Assembly: GCA_963812255.1 (NCBI GenBank)
Contig: CAWEUM010000002.1
Coordinates: 310,001-374,000, forward strand
Source of the DNA: DATJGR01 sp963812255
GTDB taxonomy: Bacteria; Pseudomonadota; Gammaproteobacteria; Pseudomonadales; Azotimanducaceae
DNA length: 64,000 nucleotides
Direction of reading: 5' to 3'
The number at the start of each line of letters is the position of its first letter. Position 1 is the first letter of the stretch. Under the pieces are notes generated by a model that did no database searches, was not told where the DNA came from, and saw only the letters and a program-made list of their open reading frames with translations. Below are positions 23,539-31,098 of this stretch, one piece after another. The translations under genes and the position numbers were made by a program.

Positions 23539-24543
23539 CTATCCTGGCTTGACGCCCGACACCCGCACCAGAATAGCCGGAACGAAATTATCGACGGCGA
23601 TCTTGCGGAAGCCCGCAGCTTCGAAATAGCCGATGCAATCGCCGCAGGTGTGCGTGATGCCCGTGCTGTTCGCCATCGTTTCGTACAGTCCCCAAAGTGC
23701 GGCGTCGGCGGGGCCGCGACGGTCGTCGTCGAGCATTTCGCCGATCAGATGCATCTCGCCGCCGGGTTGCAACGCCGCGAACGCCTTGTGGATCACCTGC
23801 TGAATGATGACACGGCTGTATTGCGGCAGGTTGCTCGCCATAATCGCGACGTCGCAACCGGTCGGGAAGGGATCCTTCGTGAAATCGCCGCTCTGCGTCG
23901 TGACGCGATCAGCAACTTCGTTGCGGTCGATGAATTCCTGTGTGACGACGACCACCGGCGGCAGATCGAACACTACGGCGCGCAGATTCGGACACGTCTG
24001 CGCCGCGACGATCGAATACGCACCCGAACCGCCGCCGAGATCCATCAGTTTGTGGCGGCGCGACAGATCGACCCGCTTGACGAAGCGGCGTCCGGCGCCG
24101 AAGCCGACGCTGGCGGTCGCGGTGTGATAGCGCCGTGCGTAGTCGACGGTCATGTTCTCGTAGCCGCCGATGACCTTCGGCGGCGCCGGATTGCGCAGCC
24201 GCTCGGTCAACTCCCCCCACTGTGCCCACGACGGCCGCGTGAAGGTGAGCCATGGACCCGCGTAGCTCGCCGAGCCTTCGACGAGGAAACGCTCGGCGTC
24301 GGGTGCGTTGACATAGTGGTCGCCGCGCCACTCGAGCAAGCCGCTGGCGGCGCACATGGTCATCAGCCGTTCGGCGTTGATCGGGCCGATCGAGGCGCGC
24401 TGCGCGAATTTCTCGACTGTGTTGTCGCCGGCAGCGACGGCTGTGAACAGTTTCAGATCGATGGCGGCGAACAGGCTCGCCGAGCCGATGAACGCGCGGG
24501 CCATGTTCTGCAGTCGCACGGTGTCGAGTTTTTTCGTCGCCAT
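23539..24543 (-). CDS. SAM-dependent O-methyltransferase (hydroxyneurosporene/ASMT type)
   Basis: A 334-residue class I methyltransferase with an N-terminal dimerisation/winged-helix region (about 1-95) and a Rossmann domain whose SAM loop is MDLGGGSGAYS near residue 167. DLPPVVVV and GDFTKDPFP are typical of the plant O-methyltransferase-like family (acetylserotonin, hydroxyneurosporene and polyketide methyltransferases). The acceptor is unknown. The stop of the SDR gene is just downstream on the same strand; the start lies three bases after the SDR end, so the two form an operon in which the SDR is read first. Confidence 0.82.
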   Translation of the reverse strand: MATKKLDTVRLQNMARAFIGSASLFAAIDLKLFTAVAAGDNTVEKFAQRASIGPINAERLMTMCAASGLLEWRGDHYVNAPDAERFLVEGSASYAGPWLTFTRPSWAQWGELTERLRNPAPPKVIGGYENMTVDYARRYHTATASVGFGAGRRFVKRVDLSRRHKLMDLGGGSGAYSIVAAQTCPNLRAVVFDLPPVVVVTQEFIDRNEVADRVTTQSGDFTKDPFPTGCDVAIMASNLPQYSRVIIQQVIHKAFAALQPGGEMHLIGEMLDDDRRGPADAALWGLYETMANSTGITHTCGDCIGYFEAAGFRKIAVDNFVPAILVRVSGVKPG

Positions 24544-24546
24544 GAG

Positions 24547-25437
24547 TTACTCCGTCGGTTGATCGGTGTCGCGCAGCAGTGCGGCGCGTTCGTCGCGATG
24601 AAAGCCGTTGAATACCTTGACGTTGCGCGCGGCTTCCGGCCGGAAAAGGAAGCCGCCGCTGCCGTGGTGCATGCCGCCGTCGACGCGCAGCTCGATGCCG
24701 GTGATGTAAGCAGCCATCTCGGACATCAGAAACACGACGGCCGCCGAGACTTCCGCTGCGGTGCCGTGCCGCTGTAGCGGCGCGCGCCGCACGACGCTGC
24801 GCAGGCTGTCCCAGGCGCTTTCCGGATAGCGATCGAGTCCGGTCGTTGCGATGAAGCCGGGTAGCACGCAGTTGACGCGCACGCCGGCGGCGGCCCATTC
24901 GACCGCCGCGGTATAGGTGAGATTCGAAAGTCCGGCACGTGCCGCACCGTTGTGACCCATGCCGGGCATGCCGCGGTCGTGGTCGGCGCCAATGTGCACG
25001 ACCGCACCGCCAGATTGCGCGAAGCATTGCGTGTAGAACTCGCGGCTCATCAGGAAATAGCTGGTCAGATTGTTGGCGAGCACGGCGTTCCAACCATTCA
25101 GGCTGAGGTTCGCAAGCGCCGCCGGGAACTGGCCGCCGGCGGCATTGACGAGGCCGTCGATCCGGCCATGGCGTTCGAGCGTCTGGCTGACGAGCTGCCG
25201 AACGGCGTCTTCGTCGCGCAGTTCGGCGCTGTGGCAACCCAGCACGGTACCGCCGTCCTCGCCGATTTCGGCGCGCGTGCGTTCGAGTTTTTCGAGCGAG
25301 CGGCCGGCCAGCACCAGTCGTGCGCCGAGTGCAGCCAGTTCGTGCGCGATGCAGCGGCCGAGGCCGCCGCCACCGCCGGCGATGAAAAGAGTCTGGCCGT
25401 CGAACAACCCGGGACGGAAGCCGGATCGATAGGACAT
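24547..25437 (-). CDS. SDR oxidoreductase, 2,4-dienoyl-CoA reductase-like, atypical active site
   Basis: A 296-residue short-chain dehydrogenase. The NAD(P) loop GGGGGLG is at about residues 20-26 and NAAGG near 97. Where most SDRs carry Tyr-x3-Lys, this protein reads HNGAARAGLSNLTY: the tyrosine is missing and the lysine position is Arg. This arrangement recalls 2,4-dienoyl-CoA reductases (SAKAG), though those keep the lysine. The ATG at 25437 was preferred to upstream in-frame codons because the family N-terminus begins there. It may act on an acyl-CoA; activity is uncertain. Confidence 0.75.
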   Translation of the reverse strand: MSYRSGFRPGLFDGQTLFIAGGGGGLGRCIAHELAALGARLVLAGRSLEKLERTRAEIGEDGGTVLGCHSAELRDEDAVRQLVSQTLERHGRIDGLVNAAGGQFPAALANLSLNGWNAVLANNLTSYFLMSREFYTQCFAQSGGAVVHIGADHDRGMPGMGHNGAARAGLSNLTYTAAVEWAAAGVRVNCVLPGFIATTGLDRYPESAWDSLRSVVRRAPLQRHGTAAEVSAAVVFLMSEMAAYITGIELRVDGGMHHGSGGFLFRPEAARNVKVFNGFHRDERAALLRDTDQPTE

Positions 25438-25497
25438 CGCCACACCTCGGATAGAATTCGACGACAATGTATCGTGAATCTGTTTACCGGGTGAATC

Positions 25498-25596
25498 ATG
25501 TCTGAACGCCTGTCCATCGACGTGTTCTGCTCGTTTCGCTCGCCGTCGTCGTACCTGGCGACGCCGCTCGCGTCCGCCCGATGGCAGAACTCGTAA
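25498..25596 (+). pseudogene. 2-hydroxychromene-2-carboxylate isomerase/DsbA-like, N-terminal fragment
   Basis: The 32-codon frame begins MSERLSIDVFCSFRSPSSYL, the characteristic opening of the HCCA isomerase branch of the DsbA/kappa-GST fold, and stops after ASARWQNS. The remaining 180 or so residues are absent. It is divergent from the SDR gene across 60 bp, which may once have been a promoter region for both. Confidence 0.6.
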
Positions 25597-25628
25597 ATGT
25601 CGACACCGAGCGCTCGACGATTCCAAAA

Positions 25629-27053
25629 TTACTCTACGAGGAGACCCACGCGTAGCATTCTCTCGACAAGCTCAGACGGTCGATCGCATTGGCGCCCTGT
25701 CACAATGTCGATGACGGCAGCCGCTTCGCTCGGTTCCAGTGCGATACCGTGACCAACGATTTCGCTCGCGATCCAGCTTCGGCCGTTGCCTGCTGCAACG
25801 ACGTCAAACATTCTTTTGACGGTTTCCCCTGAAAATCGCAGTCCTGAGCGGGTCGCGGGTACGCGAAACGGCGACACGAATGGCGTCAACGCGCCACCGG
25901 CAATCAAATACAGCAGATTGCGCAGAATGTGCTGGTGCGAGCCTCGCGTGCGACCGAGTTCTGCCGTCAGCTCCCACAATCCACTCGATCCGCGGCTCAT
26001 CGCGGCTTGTAACGCGCGGATGAAGTTCTCGCCGAATGAAATCGCCCCGCGCGGAAGATGTAGCGTGGTACCGATTCGCGCGACGTCCACAGAGCCGACG
26101 ACGACCTTGCCCAAGGTCTCGACACCGCAACGTTGGGTGTTGGCGCCGTTCACGAAAACGTCGCGCCGGAACTGCCTGTCGACGGCGAAATCCATCGCAA
26201 GTTGTCGTTGGCGCGCGGTTTCGAGTCGAGCGATGGCCCCGCCAATCGGCGCGTCCACCATCAACTCGTCGTGATTGTTCGTCAGCGTTGCGCTGCCGAG
26301 GTAACTGAGGCCCGCGTCGACCATCTCGTCCGCGACGTCGACCGAGTACTGGGGCTCCCATGCCTCACCGAGGAATTCATGGGCCAAATAGCCGCGAGGG
26401 CTGCGTGTATACGTATCGATTACCGAACGTAGTCCGGGATGGGCCTGTAGAAATCGCAATCCGCCGTTGCCGAGCAACACGAGCTCCTGCACCGCGTGTT
26501 CGATGCGATCGATCGTGTCACCCCTCGATGATGCCGCGAGTTCAATCAGCAATTTGCGCAACGGAGCTTCGCCCGCCCAACCCGGCAGGCAGTTGTAACT
26601 CAGATACACGAGACCGCCGGGTGCCAGGCGGTCGCGAATCAGGCGCCGGATAGATCGTCGGACCTGCGCAGAAACCCAACTGTAGACGCCATGCAGCACG
26701 ATGAAATCGAAGTGGGGCAATTCGGCCCGACTGAGCGCATCGAAGGAGGACTCCAGAAGTTGTAGGTTACGGATCGCGAATGCCTGTGCCCGGCGCCTTG
26801 CGGCCGTGATGCACGTCCCATTGAAATCGCAGGCGTAGAAACACCCGCTCGGATACGCCGCCGCGTGAACGAGCGTCGAATGAGCGAACCCGCAACCGAG
26901 TTCGAGGTACGTAAACGCCGTGTCGAGCCTGCGTGGAGCAGCGCCGCCGAGTGCGGCGACGTAGTTCAACCAGACCGGCGAGAGTTCGCGAAAGTAGGTC
27001 GACGGATAGACAGCGTCTTCGATGTAGCCGTGCGCGGTAGGTGCGTTCGACAT
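25629..27053 (-). CDS. Class I methyltransferase with regulatory domain
   Basis: At 474 residues, the protein joins an N-terminal SAM-binding domain (TYLELGCGFAHSTL near residue 48, DFNGTCITAA near 75, FDFIVLHGVYSWV near 115) to a central methyltransferase-regulatory domain and a C-terminal winged-helix-like part (HILRNLLYLIAGGALTPF). This architecture is a known bacterial family whose members often accompany nucleoside-sugar or peptide modification; the substrate is unknown. The gene stands alone on the minus strand. Confidence 0.82.
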   Translation of the reverse strand: MSNAPTAHGYIEDAVYPSTYFRELSPVWLNYVAALGGAAPRRLDTAFTYLELGCGFAHSTLVHAAAYPSGCFYACDFNGTCITAARRRAQAFAIRNLQLLESSFDALSRAELPHFDFIVLHGVYSWVSAQVRRSIRRLIRDRLAPGGLVYLSYNCLPGWAGEAPLRKLLIELAASSRGDTIDRIEHAVQELVLLGNGGLRFLQAHPGLRSVIDTYTRSPRGYLAHEFLGEAWEPQYSVDVADEMVDAGLSYLGSATLTNNHDELMVDAPIGGAIARLETARQRQLAMDFAVDRQFRRDVFVNGANTQRCGVETLGKVVVGSVDVARIGTTLHLPRGAISFGENFIRALQAAMSRGSSGLWELTAELGRTRGSHQHILRNLLYLIAGGALTPFVSPFRVPATRSGLRFSGETVKRMFDVVAAGNGRSWIASEIVGHGIALEPSEAAAVIDIVTGRQCDRPSELVERMLRVGLLVE

Positions 27054-27128
27054 GACTTTCCCCTATGAAAAATGCTCACGAGGAAAGCGCCCGAAGCGGT
27101 CGACGGCGTCAATCGACCAACGACCCGG

Positions 27129-27154
27129 AAAAAAAACCGCCTCAGCAGCGGTTT
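27129..27154 (-). terminator. Intrinsic terminator after the cysteine hydrolase gene
   Basis: Read on the minus strand, AAACCGC and GCGGTTT form a 7-bp stem with a 7-nt loop followed directly by a run of T. It lies 66 bp downstream of the stop of the hydrolase gene at 27220, in the right orientation. Confidence 0.8.
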
Positions 27155-27219
27155 GACGGCGGACTCAATTCAATGCAAACCATAGCTCCCGAATCACAAC
27201 GGGTCAACGGCCTCCTCAG

Positions 27220-27931
27220 TCATATAGCAGCGGAGCGGGACGTCGAACCGAACGCATCTCGAAATATCGCCAATGCCGTTTGGCCCAACGCCTCGTTGGC
27301 GGACCATACGCAATCTTCCAGGATGATTGTCTCAAACTGATTCATCGACGCACTTTGCGCCGTCGTCAGCACACACACGTGCGTCTCGACCCCTACGATC
27401 ACAACATTCCGAACGTACCACTCACGTAGAAATCGCAATAACTCCGTCTCGCAGAATCCATCGAAGGTGTGTTTGAAAATCACCTTCTCACTGGACACAG
27501 CATGATTCGCGAAGGCCAGCCGCCCGATCGGTTCGATGAGGGCCATACCCCAGCTATCTGGTTTGCAGGGGTAGTGCTCTCGGTTCGGATCTCGCGATAG
27601 GGACGGCGGTTGGACATCGAACTCGCGGCTGTAGACCGCCTGAAGATAGGCAATGGGCCTTCGCTGTGCTCTGGCCTGTTCGATCACGGCGGCGATATTG
27701 GCGACGATGCGTGTCAGCGATTCGTCCCGGTATGCGAGTTCCCCAGGGGGCGCGGTACCGGGTTGGCTCAACCAGCGGTTCCTGGCATCTGCAGTGATCT
27801 CCCCTCGACGTACCTGCCCGTCCAAATCTCTCCGGCGTGCGTAGTACCCCCCTGCAGAAACGAAATCATTCTGCATATCCCACGACGATGAGTCCCCAAG
27901 CTTGGAGACCTGCTTCGCTCACGATGTCCAT
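27220..27931 (-). pseudogene. Isochorismatase-family cysteine hydrolase with a one-base frameshift
   Basis: Cysteine hydrolases of this fold cleave amide or vinyl-ether bonds with an Asp-Lys-Cys triad. All three are present: Asp in DMQNDF, Lys in IFKHTFDGF and Cys in GVETHVCV. The long frame begins only at MQNDF, but the proper N-terminus, MDIVSEAGLQAWGLIVV, lies upstream from an ATG at 27931 in another frame. One extra G in the run at 27879-27881 separates them. If real, the gene is broken; if a sequencing error, the protein is an intact 236-residue enzyme. The substrate cannot be predicted. Confidence 0.7.
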
Positions 27932-27949
27932 GTTCGACACACCACCCGT

Positions 27950-27995
27950 TCTTCAGAGTGTAACGGACGGCTATGCGTGATCGCCGATGTCAGCG
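27950..27995 (+). mobile_element. IS91 transposase remnant (degraded)
   Basis: The frame encodes CNGRLCVIADVSD, matching the CGGRLRVIADV zinc-knuckle region of the IS91 transposase. Only about 15 codons are recognisable. It lies next to the start of the frameshifted hydrolase gene and in the opposite orientation to the other copies. Confidence 0.5.
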
Positions 27996-28105
27996 ATACG
28001 CCAGGCGGATGCCCCACCGCAACGCTGCAATGCAACAGATCAGTCTTCGACCCGTCGCCACGTCGCGGCGAGACCCCAGCCCCGGCACGGAGAGGCAAAG
28101 AGCAG

Positions 28106-29140
28106 CTACGGATGCGTGTACGAGATCAGTTCGTTGCGCGCACCGTTTGTGAGATCAACTTCCAACATCAGGCCGACGCCCTTCTTGTAATACTTGTGCT
28201 CATTGGCATCAGGTTCGATCGCAGCATAATCGCGAGTCTCTAGGCAATCATCGTTGCACTGGAAGGTCCCGCCGTTGACGTTGGGTAGGGGTCCGTTCAC
28301 GTTCACATCCAATACCGTCGCCACATCTTCCGCATCGACCCACAGCAGTTCCTGACGGTAGGTTTTACCTTTCTTGAGATCCTTTTCGGCGAGCATTTGA
28401 ATACCGGGCTTGCCGTAGTCACGCCCGGTCTTCCATGACCCTTCGATATCGACGAGTTCCGGTTTCGGCGGTTGGTCGCCGTCGTTGATTTCCTTCTGTT
28501 GTGAGGTTTCGCCGCAATACCAAACGTTACCGCCAACGTCTTGCGCGAACCAATCCTGTGTCTTTTCGATCGTGCCGTCGCTCGACCGAACGACATCGTC
28601 TACCACTACGCACGTGACGCCGTCGATCAACTTGGTGTCGCCGGTCACGGTCACAGTATCCCGCTCGGTGACCCGATCACCGTCTTCGTTGGTATACGTC
28701 GTCTTGTACTTCCACTGACTGCCCTGAATCAGCGGGAAGTAAGGATTCGCGTTGTTCGCACCGATCTGTAGCGGATCGACGAAGAGATGGTTCCTCGGAT
28801 CCGTCGGGGGGCCGAACGGAGGATCGTAGGCCGCTTCGCCCAACGCGTTGCAAACCTCGAGGCGAGCATCGTATACATCGCCGCATTTGCTCGTGTCGTC
28901 GGCACGGGACGACTGCGCATCATCGAGGCAACTATTGCGCGCATCGGCGTCGGTGAGATTCATACACGAAGCAACCATTACCCGGTAATTGTCCGCGCTG
29001 TCGAAACCGCAGGCGGTCCTCAATACCTTGGCTGAGCCAGAACACACCTTCTGATCACCTCCTGGAGAAGCCCGGAGGCCGCCCGATCCGAACATGAGAA
29101 TCGCCGCAGCGAGTGAAATCCAAACGTATGTATGAGTCAT
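28106..29140 (-). CDS. Exported Cys-containing protein, unknown
   Basis: The 344-residue product starts at the ATG at 29140, preceded by GGAGG, and has a signal peptide (HTYVWISLAAAILMFGSGG). Residues about 30-110 hold eight cysteines spaced like paired disulphides (KVCSG, TACGF, ASCMN, NSCLD, SKCGD, EVCNA). The rest is a beta-rich domain: YFPLIQGSQWKYKTTY, TVTVTGDTKLIDGVTC and NVWYCGE, ending GLMLEVDLTNGARNELISY. I recognise no named domain. It stands alone on its strand, probably with its own promoter in the gap upstream. Confidence 0.65.
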   Translation of the reverse strand: MTHTYVWISLAAAILMFGSGGLRASPGGDQKVCSGSAKVLRTACGFDSADNYRVMVASCMNLTDADARNSCLDDAQSSRADDTSKCGDVYDARLEVCNALGEAAYDPPFGPPTDPRNHLFVDPLQIGANNANPYFPLIQGSQWKYKTTYTNEDGDRVTERDTVTVTGDTKLIDGVTCVVVDDVVRSSDGTIEKTQDWFAQDVGGNVWYCGETSQQKEINDGDQPPKPELVDIEGSWKTGRDYGKPGIQMLAEKDLKKGKTYRQELLWVDAEDVATVLDVNVNGPLPNVNGGTFQCNDDCLETRDYAAIEPDANEHKYYKKGVGLMLEVDLTNGARNELISYTHP

Positions 29141-29655
29141 CGCCGTATCCTCCGTCCTACGCCCAAACGACAGCCGCTCACTTTTATAGAGATCGCTAAG
29201 CGACATTTTCTGTCGTTCTGTCGGACAATTGTTTGATGCTTCGGCACGGCGGCGTCTCTCGGTTCCTATCCGCGACCGTCCCGGCACCGCGAAGCGGGAT
29301 TCAGTACAGACACGGTCCGTTGCAGTGTGTGTGAAGTCGAGCAACACCATCGATTCCCAATCCCGCATGCGCCGCGTTCGCGACGACCGGTTGTTCGCCA
29401 CCGGCCTGAACGCCTTCGTCTTCAACTTGTATTTGCCGGCTTTACTTGGTCCGCGCACCAACACTTCATTTCGGCTGCCTCGCACGCACCCACGCCTCGA
29501 ATCTGTGTCGTTTGCAGAACACTCAATCCGGCACGACAGATTTTCCGCACGATACCTCTCTAAGTGCTCGTTGCGGTTCGCGAGCCATTGTCGCCGCGGG
29601 CGATTCTGAATCGACGAACCATTGCTGAATTTGCAAACACCAGGAGTAGTACCAG
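29141..29655. other. 515-bp gap without a gene
   Basis: Divergent region between the exported protein and the isoprenylcysteine methyltransferase-like gene. Frames here are Arg/Ser-rich and look non-coding. No strong hairpin or promoter was recognised. Confidence 0.4.
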
Positions 29656-30294
29656 ATGTCTGCCGAGCCTTCGATGCTCTCTGCCAGCAACACGAACAGA
29701 CTGACCTTTCGCAAGGCGAATCGCGCCAATCTGCTGGCAATCACCGCCGCGGGCGTGTGGATCGTGTCCGACACACATTGGCGAAATACGAATCTGGTGA
29801 GCGAGACGTTCTTCAGCGTTGGCGTGCTGATGGTCGCAATCGGCTTTGCGTCGCGCCTGTGGGTTTCAACCTATCAGGCGGGCTACAAGAACAAGCACCT
29901 GATCACCGTCGGGCCGTATTCGATGTGTCGAAACCCGATGTACTTCAGCAACCTTCTGGGCGGCGCCGGCGCGTGTCTGACAACCGGTACGATCACCGTG
30001 CCGATACTCTTCATGCTCGCGTCACTACTCCACTATCGCCGCGTGATACGCAATGAGGAAGCCACGCTCAGGCGGCATCATGGGGACGCATTCGATGCTT
30101 ATCGAGCTGCAACCCCGGCACTGGTTCCGTCTTTCAAGCGCTTCTCCGAGCCGGAAGACTATCTGGTGCGAACCCGCCAACTTTCTGCGCGAATCCCATT
30201 GGCGCTCTGGCCGATCGTCGCGGTCGCACTGATCTACTTGGTGCAGGGACTGCACAGCCACGGCGTGCTGCCGGTACTATTTCGAATCGTTTGA
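29656..30294 (+). CDS. ICMT/PEMT-type membrane methyltransferase
   Basis: A 212-residue integral membrane protein of the isoprenylcysteine carboxyl methyltransferase/phospholipid methyltransferase family. The signature GPYSMCRNPMYFSNLLGG, followed by a helix and RNEEATLRRHHGDAFDAYRA, corresponds to the SAM-binding C-terminal region. Four or five membrane helices are evident. Bacterial members methylate varied lipids or isoprenoids; the substrate here is unknown. It converges with, and overlaps by 18 bp, the truncated acyltransferase gene on the other strand. Confidence 0.8.
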   Translation: MSAEPSMLSASNTNRLTFRKANRANLLAITAAGVWIVSDTHWRNTNLVSETFFSVGVLMVAIGFASRLWVSTYQAGYKNKHLITVGPYSMCRNPMYFSNLLGGAGACLTTGTITVPILFMLASLLHYRRVIRNEEATLRRHHGDAFDAYRAATPALVPSFKRFSEPEDYLVRTRQLSARIPLALWPIVAVALIYLVQGLHSHGVLPVLFRIV

Positions 30295-30987
30295 ATGGCG
30301 CTTCACTATGGATGCGACATCATCCCGGTCAGGACGTATCGCGTTGGAACGGCACGGTTTCGCGTCACGGTGTGCCAGCATTGTATAGCCGAGGCTCGCG
30401 CGGACCCGTTTAATCAGCATCGCAAAGTGTGGGTTCTGGATCGGTCCGTAGAACCCTAGCAGTGGTACGCCTTCGCGTGCGAGCGCCACCGCCATGATCT
30501 CCCAGTTCGCAAGGTGGGCGCCGACGAAAACGGCAGCGCGCTCACGGCTTCGGTACGTCTCGAGACCGCAGCCATCCACGATCTCCAGTCGCGAACGCGA
30601 ATCGCCGACGATCCTGTCGAGCGCGGAATATTCGCCGAACACCGAGCCGATATTGCGCCAGGTACGTCGCGCCAGCTTGTCGATGGCGTGCGCGTCGAGG
30701 CTCGGCAGCGCAATCGAAAGATTCGCCTTCACGATGGCCACCTTCGCGGACTGCGGCCCCAAGCCGCCGACCACGAAACGTCCCAATCGCGCGGCACGAT
30801 CAATGGGCAACGCGCGAAACACCCACCATAACAACAGAACGATCGATGCTTCGAAGCGGAACAGCACCGCACGCAACCAACCGTAGCGTTTCGCGTGGCG
30901 GTCCAGCAGGCTGCTGAAGATCAGTCGCGCCAAACGACCACCTCGCGCGCTACCATCAACCGCATTGCATCCCTCGGGCATCTGCAA
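30277..30987 (-). CDS. LpxL/HtrB-type lysophospholipid acyltransferase, C-terminally truncated
   Basis: The N-terminal 190 residues fit the lipid A biosynthesis acyltransferase family: an N-terminal membrane helix (IVLLLWWVFRAL), NLSIALP, and the catalytic H-x4-E motif in GAHLANWEIM. The family normally has about 290-300 residues; this frame ends at 236, and the last 30 or so residues (after YTMLAHRDA) do not fit, so the C-terminal substrate-binding portion is missing. It is probably a decayed gene or a very divergent short form. It is divergent from the TonB-receptor gene. Confidence 0.65.
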   Translation of the reverse strand: MQMPEGCNAVDGSARGGRLARLIFSSLLDRHAKRYGWLRAVLFRFEASIVLLLWWVFRALPIDRAARLGRFVVGGLGPQSAKVAIVKANLSIALPSLDAHAIDKLARRTWRNIGSVFGEYSALDRIVGDSRSRLEIVDGCGLETYRSRERAAVFVGAHLANWEIMAVALAREGVPLLGFYGPIQNPHFAMLIKRVRASLGYTMLAHRDAKPCRSNAIRPDRDDVASIVKRHSNDSK

Positions 30988-31098
30988 GACTCACTTGAAA
31001 GGAAGAAGAGGCTGCGTGCTTCGGAAATCTGTCGCCCACGCACGATCGTGTCCGACGAGTGCATTCGCGCAGATCACGCCCGCATCGTTCGAGATCAC

